NCBI GenBank assembly: GCA_000729835.1
Contig: JFHB01000096.1
Span: forward strand, 1 to 64,000
Direction of reading: 5' to 3'
DNA: 64,000 nt
From: Atkinsonella hypoxylon
Lineage: Eukaryota > Ascomycota > Sordariomycetes > Hypocreales > Clavicipitaceae
Of the stretch, positions 52,150 to 64,000 are shown piece by piece. Below the pieces are notes generated by a model, which did not search any database, was not told the origin of the DNA, and saw only the letters and a list, made by a program, of their open reading frames with translations. The translations under genes were made by a program, and so were the position numbers. Each line of letters begins with the position of its first letter. The first letter of the stretch is position 1.

Positions 52150-54468
52150 ATGTCCCCTGCCTCAAGTTCCTATGATCCATCGAGGACCAAATCCACGCAT
52201 CTCCAAAGACGGTACGAGAATGATCGAGAGATTCATAGTTCAATAACGGCGTCCCAGTTGAAATCGACGAGACGATTATTACTATTCGGATTTGCTGTCA
52301 CAATTGTCGTCCTGGCAGCACTCCCACGATTCCAGAGAGGCATCCTCTTTCAACTTGCGTTTCGGCCCTGGCCATCTCATCCCTTTACGCATCCAACACC
52401 TGGAGACGGCTTTCCGCCATCAACCTTGGAAATCATGCTACTCTCTCAACTCGATCAATCTCGCGCTGCGGAGTGGAGCGCCTACTACACCTCGCAAAGC
52501 CACTTCCCTGGCGAGGGCAAAGCACAAGCCTTGTGGACCAAGGAGAAATGGCAAGACTTGGGCATCCCAGAAACAGACATCTTGAAATACAATGCATCCA
52601 TCAGCGCGCCAGTCTTTCAACAGCTGACGCTGCTAGACATCTCGGCCTCTCCGTCTCCGTCTGTCATGTATGAAGCCAAGTTGATGGAAGAGCTGCCACC
52701 TGGCGACCCTTCTCAGATTCGAACGCCTGCTTTCCACGGGCAATCTGCAAGCGGTCATGTGACAGCACAGTTTGTATATGCAAACTTTGGTCGTGGCCAG
52801 GACTACGATGACTTGGAGCGAAACCAAGTTTCTGTAAAAGGCAAGATCGCTATCGTCAAGTATGGTATGGGCTGGCGAGGAGAGAAAATGAGCACGGCGG
52901 CAGAGAGGGGCCTCATTGGGATTCTGACATACACAGATCCTCAACAGGACGGCAACATCACGGAAGGGCATGGCTACAAGGCATATCCAGACGGACCGGC
53001 GCGCCCCGAAAGTTGCATTGAGAGAGGCGGAATAGGTGCCATCTGTAAGATTCTATGCCTTGAATTTGTCACACTCATCAGGTTATATATATGAGCTGAT
53101 GAATGACGTTAAGACAACGCCAGTGCCGGCAATCCCCCGGTACCAGGAAAATCCATTCCCTCACTTCCAGTCTCCTATGGCGACATAGTACCTTTCCTCA
53201 GGGCGCTCCATGGCCACGGACCAAAAGCAGCTGACTTGAGCATTGATTGGCATGGCGGTGGGTTGTATCATAGGGGAGTAGAGTATTATGTCGGTCCATC
53301 GCCCTCACACATCGTCTTGAACCTGAACAACCAAATGAGCTTCCCTACGAAGGACGTGCACCAAGTACTTGGCACCATCAGAGGATCCGTCGAGGATGAG
53401 GTCATCTTGCTAGGGAACCATCGCGACTCGTGGGGCCCCGGGGCCGGCGACGCCATCAGCGGTGCTGCAGCATTGATGGAAGTCGTCCGAAGTTTTGCTA
53501 CAGCATACAAAAGCGGCTGGCGGCCTCGCCGAACCATCATGTTCATCAGCTGGGAAGGCGCAGAAACGGGACAGGTTGGGTCCCAGCCTTGGATAGCCTC
53601 TCATCTCCCTTGGCTTCAAGACACTGCTGTAGCATATCTGAACGTCGTCGTTGCAGCAGCAGGCACCGAATTCCAAGTCAAAGCAACACCACTCCTACGG
53701 AGGGTGATCCACCGGGCCACCAAAGCAGTCGCTTCTCCTCAAGGCGGAACCGTCTTTGACCACTGGGGCGGCGACCTGGTCGCAGCAGGCGGAGGAGATG
53801 CCATCCCGTTCCTCGAGACGGCTTGTGTGTCAACCGCCGACCTCAGCTTCGGTGCCGTTTATTGGCCCTATCACTCAAACTTTGACACCTTTACTTGGAT
53901 GAATACCAGTGGAGATCCAGGATGGAAATACCACGTCACAACTGCAAAGCTCTGGTCTCTGATAACGGCATACCTGTCCGAAAGCCCCGTCTTGCAAATC
54001 GAGGCTGCTGATTATGCTGTCGCAATGCGGCAGTATGTCCAAAGGATCAGAGACTCCATTCCAAGCGCACAATCTTTCGACCTTAGGCCTCTAGAGGATG
54101 CTGTTGCAAGATTCCACAACGCCAGCGTAGTTTTGGATGCTTACGCCTTCTCTCTCAACCCAGTCGAGACCGACGAGGACGCGATTCGGGAAGTAAATCA
54201 AAAGTATATAAACTTGGAACGCCAGTTCTGCTACGATGGCGCGCATCTGATCTACGAATTTTCTGCTTTCTACACAGATCCGCCAGAGTTCCCTCGCCTC
54301 TACCAGAGCCTCGCATCTGGAAACTTGGAAGAAGCTCAGGTAATTATGTTTCCACTCAATCCCTTCTTCCTTTATTTCTGAAATCCCCATGCTGATGACT
54401 ATTTCTAGAAATGGATGGACATTATTCAGACTAAGATACAAGATGCTGCAGATGTCGCAAAGTTGTAG
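52150..54468 (+). CDS. Glutamate carboxypeptidase II / NAALADase-like membrane protein, likely inactive
   Basis: A type II membrane protein of the M28B/transferrin-receptor family. Exons 52150-53044, 53114-54339 and 54409-54468 give 726 aa. A cytosolic tail of about 40 residues precedes a membrane anchor (RRLLLFGFAVTIVVLAALPR). The PA domain is around residues 170-290 (GKIAIVKYGMGWRGEKMSTA...). The peptidase-like core follows: LLGNHRDSWGPGAGDAISGA, GWRPRRTIMFISWEGAETGQ, VAYLNVVVAAAG and WPYHSNFDTFTWM. A helical dimerisation domain closes it. The zinc ligands His (GNHRD), Asp (GAGD) and His (YHS) remain. The catalytic base of the usual EE pair is Ala (GAET), and the Asp of the NxD strand is Val (NVVVA). 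I infer loss of peptidase activity. Confidence 0.85.
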
Positions 54469-54767
54469 ATGACGGTGTTGGGCCGAAAGAGGTTGTTGGT
54501 CGGTTAGCCCTACGACCAAATTGTGTGAAATAGGTAGCCGAGATTAAAATGAAAAATCCACCGTGTTGTACAGGCCATGCCGGCCTCTCCTGTCACTCTG
54601 CGTTTAAAAAAGGAAGATCGTGAGAAATGTCGAGAATAACCCTTTGCATCAAACACAAGCGCTATTAGTGTTGTGATAGATGTACACGATACGAGTCCAA
54701 CAGATACATTGAATCGATCTACCTATCGCTATGCTCGGTCCCAATGTCTGCAGGACTAGCCTGATCC
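54469..54767. other. Spacer between convergent genes
   Basis: 300 bp between the 3' ends of the peptidase-like and valyl-tRNA synthetase genes. Nothing else is seen. Confidence 0.5.
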
Positions 54768-57700
54768 TTATTCAAGTTTCAGCTGCCTAAACTGCTCAAT
54801 TGTTGTTTCAAGGCTATTCGCCTCGCTCTCTAGATCAGCCAACTTCTTCTCGTCACTATTCTTTGTTGCAAGAGCCACTTTCTTAAGGTATACTGGATCT
54901 TGAAGCAGCTTATTCTGCCTCTGAAGAACAGCACGGGTCTTCTCCAGCTTCTTTGTTGCTTTTGAGATCTCCTCGTCTAAGTTAACGCAGTCTTTAACGT
55001 AGATAAAGATAGAAATAGCGCTAGACACAGGGAAGGCAACGCAGCCAGCAGGACGAGCATGATTCAGCGGGAGGACCTCGATTTCTATAGCGCCTTTGCC
55101 CTTGCCGCTAAGAGATCGGATGGATAACTTCTGTTCGGATACAGTCCTGTGCGACCTTGTGTCATAGGCCTGGATGAAAATCTTAGCGTCGTCCTTGGAT
55201 GAGTACTCGGCGACCAAGGATCGAATGCCCTTTGAGCACCCCAGAACAATATCGTAAGCAGCCTCAGCCTCAGGATTCTCAAACTGCTGGTCCCATTCAG
55301 GATACTTCGCCACCATAATACTCTGTGTATTATCTCCTGGCCTTCTCCGCAATCGTTGCCACAGTTCTTCTGTTATAAAAGGAAGGAACGGGTGAGATAG
55401 CACAAGGGCTTTTTCAAGAACGGTGTAGAGTGTCTGAAGCACAGAATGTATCTGCGCTTCAGACCCATCCTGGATCAGAACCTTGGAGTTCTCAATAAAG
55501 ACATCACACCTACATGTAGAACAGTGGTTAGTCGCCTATAATCTAGCAGCGCTGCTAAAGGGAGAGAGGTGCGAAGGGGACGTCGTACAGCTGGAAATAC
55601 CAGTAGGAGTACACCAGGTTGGCACTCTTCATGAAATCTCTCTGCTCAAGAGCCTCAGTAATTGCCTTAATAGCGTGATTCATCTTCCCGAGAATCCATA
55701 GCTCTGATAGCGACTCATTTCCGCTAAGACCCGCTTGCGTTGCAGGAACAAAGTTATTAACAGTTTCTAGCTTGCCGACAACATACTTGCAAGCGTTCCA
55801 GATTTTGTTGCAGAAGCGCCTGTAAACGTGGATAACCTTAACATCTAGATTTAGGTCGCCACCAGTTGTACAACAGGCGATAAGACCGAAGCGAAGAGCG
55901 TCTGATCCACATTCCGGAATACCTTGCGGGAACGCATTTTTCTGGTATGCGGTAGCCTTCTTCACTTCTGAGGTTGCAAGATTGCCGCTAAGAAGCTTGT
56001 TATGTAGAGCTTGAAGCCCGATGCCGCTAATAACATCTAAAGGATCAATAACATTACCAAGTGACTTGCTCATTTTTCGCCCATCCGAGTCACGAACTGC
56101 AAAAAGGTTAGCCTACTGTGATCTACGCCAATGGAGGTTATAAACTCACTTAAAGAATGGCAGAACACCTCAGTGAATGGCACATTGCCCTGTTCTTCGA
56201 GTCAATTTTGCTCGTCGTGAAGAGACGCGCCATTCGCGAGGACTTTGCAGCTTGGGTGCAAGTCGCATCATTTGCGTCGTAATTGTACTTACAGTGAGCT
56301 TGATACCGAGAAAGATCATGCGAGCGACCCAGAAGGGACTGCAGGGCTCCGAGTCAGCACGTGCTTTCTAGGTAAGCTACCCCTAGTATGTGCCCATAGA
56401 TACGTCATATTACTGGAATTTTGCTTCCAACAGCATGTTCGCGTGACGAAGTTAACTTACATGATATCCCATCCGGTCTCTAAGAGGCTAGTAGGGAATA
56501 GACGAGACATATCAGGGGTATCCTTAGGCCAACCGAGAGTCGCGAAAGGCCAGAGACCAGAGCTGAACCATGTATCAAGGACGTCCTCGTCCTGAATCTA
56601 TTTATCTTGTAAGCAAATCTCCGTAATGTTGGCTAGTGGCAAGCTAAACAATAGAAAGCTTCACCGCGAAGCACTCTGCCTGGCAGCTCTGACTTATATG
56701 GACCAAGAAGAGGGATCAAAATATTAACTTACTAGATCAAACTGTTTGTCCGGCCAGGCCTTCTTGGCTTTGTTGAAGGCTGTAAGTCTCGTCAGTACTA
56801 GGCTCCTGTCGCAAGTATTCGGATATAGGCGGCAGACCTTCTTCATAAGTTCGTCCCGCGAACCATTTGTCGTTGGAGTCCTCGTCATCCTCTCCTTCAA
56901 AACGGACACGATATACGGGGCACTGATGTCCCCACCACAGCTGTCGGCTAATGCACCAGTCGTTGATGTTAGCCATCCAGGCGAGGTATTTCTTTTCCGC
57001 CGACTCGGGCTTGATCTTAATCTGGCCGCTTTCGACTGCTTTATACTATGAGACAAGTATGAGCAAATAATGCAAAGCACAAAGAGCATTGTACAAGATG
57101 GAGACCTTACTGCTGGTTCTGCGAGTTCAGCCATGTTCACCCACCACTGGGGCTTCATCATAGGCTCGACGATATCCTTGGTCCTTTCTGAACGTGGTAC
57201 GGTCATAGGGTTTTCCTTTTTATCCACGTAGAGGCCAAGCTTCTTCAGATCTTCCTGGATGATATACCGGACGTCAAATCGTCTCTGGCCCTGGTATGGG
57301 CCACCATTCTCGTTGATCAATCCGTTATCGGTAAAAATGTTAATGAACTCAAGATTGTGACTGACACCCAGCTTAAAATCGTTGGGATCATGCGCTGGCG
57401 TCAACTTGACAGCACCTGTACCGAACTCGCGGTCGACATATGTGTCGGCCACGATAGGAAGCCGACGGCCAGCGATGAAGGGGTGGACAGCAAATTTGCC
57501 CACTAGATGTGAGTACCGAGGATCTTGCGGGTGAACAGCGATACCGCTGTCACCTAGAATAGTCTCAGGACGCGTTGTTGCAACTTCAAGAGTCTCCTCG
57601 GAATTCTCGATTGGATATTTAAAATGAAGAAGGATTCCAAACTCGATCTTTTTGTCGTACCCTGGTACGTCAAGAAGCGTCCGTCCTGATAATTCCTCGC

Positions 57701-58833
57701 TGTCCACCTCGACATTGCTGAGGGCGGTCGTCAATGTGGAATCCCAGTTGACTATACGGTTCGCTCGATAGATGATGCCTTCTTCGTGGAATCTGACGAA
57801 AACTTCGGTGACAGCGGCTGAAAAGTGCTCATCCTAACAAGGGCTTAGCATTGAGTTGTTGAAGCCGCGGTGCGATCTTGTAATACAAACCATTGTAAAT
57901 GCCTCTCTGCTCCAATCCAGACTGCTTCCCAGTTTCCTGAAGACATTGTTGATCTTTTGGTGGTACTCCTCCTTCCAGTCCTGGACGAGCTCAACGAATT
58001 TTGTTCTGCCAAGATCGTGCCTGGTCTGTTGTTTCACCTTCCAGAGCGTCTTCTCCACGACGCTCTGTGTCGCAATGCCTTGGGAGTCATCAGATATCTT
58101 TAATTGACCAAGTATATGTCAGTGAGAACCTTACCAGCATGGTCGCAACCGGGCAGCCACAATGTGGTCTTGCCCTTTTGTCGATTGTAGCGGATCAATA
58201 GGTCTTGAAGCGAGTTGCCCAAGGAATGACCCATGCTATTCCATTGTCAATGATTCTTAATGTTGAGTTTGGAGATACGTGAGGAGGGAGACTTACTGCA
58301 GGGCTCCAGTGACGTTTGGAGGCGGCAAGACGATGACGAAGGAGCCCTCAGGCCTGACCTTGCCTTCTGCCGTGAATTGTGGCTTGAAGTATCCCTCCTT
58401 CTCCCACCAAGAATACCAAGCCGACTCAACAGCAACAGGATGGTACGAAGAATAGTGAGGGTCGTCAAACGGCTTAAGCCGCTTCTTCTCACCATGCGGT
58501 GTGTTCTCAATAAATGGAGGTAGTACTTCAGTCTCGGCCTTTTTCGGTGTGTCCTTCTCCTTAGTCTTTTTTGCAGCAGTGGCAGCGGCCTTGGCCCGGG
58601 CAGCCTTCTTTTTTTCGAAGGCGGCTTGCTTTTCCGCCTTTTTGCGTTCCCTTTCGAGCTCCTTCTCGGTCTTCACCTTGGCTGGGGCAAGTGGTGTGCC
58701 ATCCTGTTGCGAGTCGGTCGCGGTGACTGACCCCCCGAGCAATGTCTGTTAGCTAGACCTTCGCTGTTGCTGTTGACCTGAGTCTCTCGGGATTGGACTT
58801 ACTTGGGTGTCCTCGTGCGCTGTTGGTAGCCAT
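54768..58833 (-). CDS. VAS1: Valyl-tRNA synthetase (12 exons), apparent homopolymer frameshift
   Basis: A class I synthetase that charges tRNA-Val, cytosolic and probably also mitochondrial. It has a Lys/Ala-rich N-terminal extension. The HIGH-type motif (PPPNVTGALHMGHSLGNSLQ) spans intron 2. The CP1 editing domain has ATTRPETILGDSGIAVHP; then NDWCISRQLWWGHQCPVY, DEDVLDTWFSSGLWPF and the GRKMSKSLGNVIDPLDV signature. It has an anticodon-binding domain (PFLPFITEELWQRL) and a C-terminal coiled coil (DEEISKATKKLEKTRAVLQR). Exons: 58833-58803, 58745-58297, 58235-58135, 58078-57891, 57833-57111, 57045-56838, 56779-56733, 56597-56461, 56338-56293, 56189-56150, 56096-55589, 55509-54768. Their sum is 3220 nt, one too many. 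The misfit is at the six-C run 58731-58736, where one base fewer restores 1072 aa. Confidence 0.9.
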
Positions 58834-59400
58834 TGCGAACCTATTTGATAATCTCGGGACGAGCAACGGCGACGTGCGCTCGAGGAGCGTACGTAATAAT
58901 GGTCGAGACAGCGTCGTGCCGGTCGATTAAGGGGCGGTAGGGCGGCAGGGCGGTGAAGTGGCGAGTAAGGTTTTGGCTTCAATCTACAGCAAGTGAAGGA
59001 ATCTGGAGGTTTTTTTTTTTTTCGGGGGGGGGGGGGGACTCACGCGTCGCTGGCAGATGAGTCATCTACACGGGTGCTGTTGTATGGCGATTAGGGCACT
59101 GATGGCATCCGATGTGTCTCGGGCCAAAGTTGATCCGACTCTGTCGCCTCAACCAATCCAACCCAGATACCTGATATGATAGTTAACAACACTACCATCT
59201 AAAGGAGCTGCTTAGGTGCTTTGATGGTCTTTAAAAAAGGGTCCGTGATGCTACAAAGTACCGAAAGTAATATAAGCTAACTGATCCACGCTAATGTCGC
59301 TATATTTCTCAAGTAAAGACGCAGCGCGTATCGTGCCACACCATCAGATGAGAATAGAGGGGCAAGTGTAGAAGTTATGATGAAACAATTGTAGAATTGA
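58834..59400. other. Upstream region of the valyl-tRNA synthetase gene
   Basis: It contains adjacent T13 and G14 homopolymers at 59010-59037. An open minus-strand frame (58834-58982) rich in Arg/Ser/Pro could encode a mitochondrial presequence if spliced from an upstream exon, but it lacks an ATG. Confidence 0.35.
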
Positions 59401-60430
59401 TTGAAGAAGAAGAAAAGAGATTTAGAATCTCAATAACGCTGGATAATATTAATACAAGTAATATAATCTATTCCTGCTTATTCTTTTAATTATATAGATA
59501 ACGTTAACGATATTATAATATATCCGCTTATATCTCCCTTAATACACCCTCTATTTTATATTATGTTATCCTATTAATTCTAGCCTTATTGTAATATTAT
59601 AGAGTATTAGCTATAGTAGAGCTTTAGTATAAATATCTGCTAAATTATCCTTAGAAGCAATATATTTAATATTATAGTTAATACTATTCTATTCTTATAT
59701 AAAATAATAATAAACATTAATATATTTTATTTAGAAGTTAATCTTTAGGTTATTTATAAGGGATATTACTAGTTTATTGTTATAGAATAGAATTAGTTTA
59801 TTAAATTTAACTTAAAGATTAATTAAAGCTTATATTACCTACTAAAGATAACTTACTGCTAATAAGTATACTATATATTCTGCTTTAGTAGTTAATTTTA
59901 TAACTATTAATTAGCATTTTAATAACTAAGATATAAGTATATTATTAATTAAAAGTATAAAACCTCTAAATAATTTTAAGTTATTAGCATTAATATTATA
60001 AAAAGTATTAATAAACATTTAAATTTAAGGCTTTTATAATAATTATTTTAAATTTCTTTTAAAGTAAATACTAAAATCTTTAGAATATTTTAAATATTAT
60101 AATGTTTATTTTGTAATTAATTTATAGTGTATTATTAAAGCAGCATTAAATATTAACAATATTCTATAAAGAAAGAATAGATTTAGTTTTATAATAAAGA
60201 TAAAGAAATTAATTAATTTAGTAATACTTTAATATAGAATAAGTTCTATTAGTATATTATTATCCTTAGATTAATGTAAGAAATACCTAGAATTAATAGG
60301 TATTATTTATAGATTACAATCTTTTATATTAAATCTATTTAGAATATATTTAGTGTATTCTTTCTAGAATATCCTAAAATATTTAGGCTTTTATTTAAAT
60401 TTAAATCTTAATAGATGTAATGGACTGGCC
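59401..60430 (-). mobile_element. Ty1/copia retrotransposon relic (RT/RNase H end), AT-degraded
   Basis: On the minus strand, ignoring stops, the text reads LNRFNIK-like words and YIELI near 60230-60350 and, at 59611-59680, INYNIKYIASKDNLADIYTK. The latter is the highly conserved end of copia pol (KYIxTKxNLADIxTKxL). Nearly all C bases are lost outside AT words. The frame is full of TAA/TAG. This is a RIP-type relic with no coding ability; exact borders are not visible. Confidence 0.65.
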
Positions 60431-62478
60431 TAGTGGCTGCTGCTAACTAGCGTCTATGATAAGAACTATAATTATAGGGAGGAAAGGAGGAAGAGAGAAG
60501 GAACTAGAAGCCTCCCTATACCCCTATACTATATATCTAGAGGTAGGTCTATTCCCTTAGGAGCCCCTTTTAGTATATACTTTATAGCTAAGGTTCTCTC
60601 TTTAGGGCTTAGTAAAGTTTAGCTAATCTCTAAACAAATATAGCTTACTTCTATCCCTTTACCTATATAGATCTTTATCTCTCTTCTGCTGTTCTCTCTT
60701 TATTAAAAGACTTAAGCCTAAAGCTTAAGTCTATAATATACCTTCTTTCTTCTTCTAAGCTCTATAATAATCTCTTTTATTATCTATAGTAAGTGCTATA
60801 AATAGCAGCTAACTCTTTATTTACTCTCTCTTTATATTTTCTCTATTGTTTACTTATAAAAAAATAGAGGTATAATATTTACGCCTAGGCGCTTTACTCT
60901 AGCTATTCTATTGCTGCACTAATGCACTATTTATTATTAGTATAGTGTTATAGAGCTAATATATAAATAAACGTTTACTCTACCTCTCTTCTCTTTAATT
61001 GCTTATAGTACCTTAGCAACAGCTATTAATTGCTCTACTAACTAACCTATTAGTTACGCTATAATAGGTTAATTATACCTCTTTACTTAATTATACTCTT
61101 CTAGGGTCTATTAACTCTCTACTTCTCTTTACCTTATAATTCTCTATATATAGCTATTAATTATCTATCTATTATATAGGCGCTAGCTATAATGCTAATA
61201 TTATTAGTGTATAAACTACCTATATTCCTAGGTCTTCTTATGTTTAAAGCAATTATTATATAATAATCCCTCTTATTAACTAAAAGGCACTCTCTCTCTT
61301 TTATTCTTATTACTATTGTAAATAGTTATTAAATATATATAACCTATTTATATATAAAAGGTATTATTAAAGGTGTAGGGTGTAAATAGTTATTATTAGT
61401 GTTATTCTCTTAGTATATAATAAACTAATAGCTAGTAGAGTGTAAATAGTTATTATTGTTATTATCTCTTTAGTGTACAATAAACTAATAGCTAGCTTTT
61501 AGCTGTTTTTAATATAAAAATAAATAATTCTTTTTCTCTTTTCTTTATCTTTTTCTTTCTTCTTTATATTATATCTTACCTTTATATTATAAATAAATAA
61601 TTCCTTTATTACTTCCTAAAATTCCTCTTTATACTATATAGCTACTGCTACTTCTTTTAATATAAAAGAACCCCTTTCTATTGCCTCTAAATAGAATATA
61701 TTTAACTATAAGCAGCTAGCTAATTAAAACCGCAAAATATTATTCTATTAGCCTAAAGTACACTGCCTTTTTATCTATATATAGCTTATTCCTTTACTAA
61801 CCTAGAATATATTTAGAACTTTAATAGCTATATTACTAGCGCTAGTGCCTTTACTGCTCCTACTTCTATAGCGTTAATAGTCCCTTATTACTACTATATC
61901 TACAGTTTCTTTATATAAAAGAACTTAAATAATTTAGAGCTATTTAACAGCAATATTATTGAAAATAATAGGGATTACAGGACTAGATATCTAAGAGGGT
62001 AGTGGTCTCTTAGATTTAGCACCTGTAATTGCTCCTAGCAATTATCACGTAGTGGAAGCAGCAGCAGCCTAAATTAAGCTGTAGTGTATAGTATAGATCA
62101 CGTAGAGGCAGTAGATAACTATAATAATAGTGGTATCTTATATTAAGAGCGCTGTAACGAATAAGTAAGGGTAGAATCTTGAATCTTTCTAGTCCCTTAT
62201 AGACCTACTAACTATATCGGTAGGCTGTAGTCGCTAGAAGGGGCTTATAGGCTACTTTATAATTTCCGTAAAAAGATTTACTATATAAAAACAAAAAAAT
62301 CGACTTATAGCTATACAAATAAGACGCTTACGTATACAATTTAATAAATTCCACTAATAATAAGCAACCCTTATAAGCAACTCTATCTAACAATTATACT
62401 ATTAGATAGCCCTAATTCTTAGCTTTTAAATAGTATACTTCTTAAATTTCTACTATTGCTAGTTGTGGAGAAAATCGC
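60431..62478. repeat. AT-rich decayed repeat island
   Basis: A 2-kb stretch with very low GC, made of TTA/TAT/CTA words, with no ORF. It is composed of unidentifiable remnants of transposons. A short hairpin (ATCTAAGAG ... CTCTTAGAT) lies at 61989-62015. Confidence 0.55.
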
Positions 62479-62663
62479 TGTTAAAGTTAACTATAGGTTA
62501 GGCAACTTTGCCTTAGTTAAATCTAGATGTTTTGCATCTAGTAACAGCGATATCTCTACTAAAAATTAACGTAACAAGACCTAGTTAGGGTCACGTAATA
62601 GAGCAACTAATAGGCAACTAGCAAGCATAAAAATAGGCTATATAGGGTAGCTTATTTTTAACA
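62479..62663 (-). repeat. Putative LTR of a copia-like element
   Basis: A 185-bp segment bounded by TGTTA and TAACA. It is followed on the plus strand by CTCCCTCTAGA, which on the minus strand is a polypurine tract (TCTAGAGGGAG) directly before TGTTA. This is the normal junction of internal region and 3' LTR, in agreement with the copia relic to its right on the same strand. Confidence 0.55.
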
Positions 62664-64000
62664 CTCCCTCTAGAAATGTAAGAAGTAACTAGTTCTATAA
62701 GCAACTTAGCTCCTTTAAAGGATATCTAAGTTAGAATTAACTAACGAAATACAGTACTAATAATAGGACTAAATAACATAACTAATAACATAACTAATTC
62801 CAGCAATTCTAGGGTAGTTATAGTTGAATATAACTAGTTATTGTTAATTGTTTTTGTTGTTTTCGATTTTTAACTGTTTTTCGTTGCTTTTCGATTTTTT
62901 AAGTGTTTTTATTGCTTTTATAAGCTAACTAGAAAGCTCTAGTAACTTAATAAATTGTTAATGCTTTTAAATAGTAAGAGGCTTAGTTAGGCTATCTGCT
63001 AGCATTTAATTTATATTAATATAACTAACCTTAGCTATACCTTTACGAATCTTTTCCCTAATGTAGTTAAACTTTAAAAGGGTGTGCTTAGTTCTACTAT
63101 ATAACGTTAGGTTGTAAGCAGTAACTATAGCGCCTTAATTATTACACCTAATAGGAATAGAAGGGGTTAAAGGCAGCTTTATCTCCTTAAAAAGGCTGTA
63201 GAGCCACTCTAATTCCCTAATAGCTTCTAATAATGCATTAGATTCTGCTTTTAAGGTAGAAAGAGCAATAGTACTAGCTTTTTTCGATTTCCAGCTAATA
63301 GGTCCACTAGCTAGCTTATATAGATAAGCATAGGTTAATTTAGAAGAGACTTTATTACCAGCAAAATCGCTATTGCAATAACTAAGGAGGGTCTTAAGTA
63401 CTTCTTTAGAGCTAGAAGCTTTAGAAGAGGACCCTATAGGGTGTAGACTAGAATGCTTATAAATAATAGCAAAGCTTCTAGTACTACTTAAGTACCTTAG
63501 GAGGTGCTTAGAGGCGTTCAGGTGCTCTATATAGGGCTTAGCTAGAAAGGTTAATAGCTACTGAACGGAAAAAGCAATATTAGCCCTAGTTAGCAACATT
63601 AAGTACATTATAGTGCCTATTATGCTCTAATAAAGCTTATAATTGGATTTTAAGAGAAGTTTTGTAACTAGTTGCTTTAGAATTCCTAGCTGTATAGGGA
63701 TAGAAGCTAGCTTAGCATCTAGCATTTTAAATCTTTCTAGGGCTTTAAGGATATATTAAGATTAGTGGATTTTAATAGACCTTTTAGACCTATTACGGGT
63801 AATTTATACACCTAGAAAGAATTCTACTGGTCCTCTATCTTCTATTAGATAAGCTTTATATAATAGCTTCTTTAGCTTGTTAATATAGCTTAGATTTAAA
63901 CTAATTAGAAGACAGTTATCTACATAAGTAGCAATATACGTAGATGTAGCTGGGTTATAAAAGACTGCTGGGTCTAATATAAGAGGTTTAAATCTATACT
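62664..64000 (-). mobile_element. Ty1/copia retrotransposon relic, runs off the right edge
   Basis: The minus strand, with few stops, encodes a copia reverse-transcriptase end and RNase H: YIATYVDNCLLIS (the RT YVDD box with N for the second D), GPVEFFLGVYITRNRSKRSI, ALERFKMLDAKLASIPI, IGTIMYLMLLTRANIAFSV, HLNASKHLLRYLSSTRS, LSYCNSDFAGNKVSSK (RNase H Asp), STIALSTLKAESNALLEAIR and MLADSLTKPL. Stop codons at several Gln/Trp positions and the C-poor text point to RIP. It is less decayed than the relic at 59.4-60.4 kb and therefore probably younger. Confidence 0.75.

Noticed and set aside
58749..58982. Arg/Ser-rich frame as the true N terminus of valyl-tRNA synthetase
   Set aside because: It has no ATG and the upstream exon needed cannot be joined in frame; kept only as a possible mitochondrial presequence.

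Overview
This is nuclear DNA of a filamentous ascomycete, most likely a Sordariomycete. I infer this from short GT-AG introns (50-140 nt) with GTAAGT-like donors, a full-length RSC9-type remodeller subunit, a Zn2Cys6 regulator, HET-domain remnants and AT-rich repeat islands that look RIP-mutated. I cannot name the species. Exon-intron models were built by hand from frame continuity, splice sites and conserved protein motifs. For nearly all multi-exon genes the summed exon length is a whole number of codons.

Layout. 1-5.1 kb: gene-poor, with one short-chain-dehydrogenase relic. 5.2-11.2 kb: RSC9 (-), a divergent Rec114-like gene (+) and a conserved-looking unknown (+). 11.6-13.5 kb: a secreted GH1 glycosidase broken by a 13-bp tandem duplication. 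13.6-18.2 kb: a decayed HET gene and a truncated NmrA-like gene abutting a TIR element. 19.2-21.5 kb: a five-exon Zn2Cys6 regulator. 25.0-31.2 kb: housekeeping genes YSC84-like, SFT1-like SNARE, ArfGAP and MsrB. 31.8-34.7 kb: a Fic/Doc pseudogene and an APH-like kinase pseudogene. 36-38 kb: a small spliced unknown and a kinase-like ORF.

38.9-51.1 kb is the most interesting part. It holds a GT2 glycosyltransferase, an MFS transporter, a DUF6817/HD-like protein, a Gfo/Idh/MocA oxidoreductase, a bacterial WbpA/WecC-type nucleotide-sugar 6-dehydrogenase and a TauD-like dioxygenase. Three of these are intronless. Together they suggest an undescribed cluster that makes and exports a modified uronic-acid glycoside. 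The 6-dehydrogenase and the Gfo/Idh protein are divergent neighbours and recall the bacterial WbpA-WbpB pair, which oxidises UDP-GlcNAc first at C6 and then at C3. The TauD gene carries an in-frame TAG, so the pathway may be partly broken in this strain. A membrane-anchored M28 peptidase homologue (52.2-54.5 kb) lacks a catalytic glutamate and a zinc ligand. It is followed by the 12-exon valyl-tRNA synthetase gene (54.8-58.8 kb).

59-64 kb is an extremely AT-rich island with at least two decayed Ty1/copia elements. A four-copy non-autonomous TIR element, three of whose copies sit in spacers of the accessory region, and several nonsense codons explained by CpA-to-TpA change indicate repeat activity and RIP-like decay.
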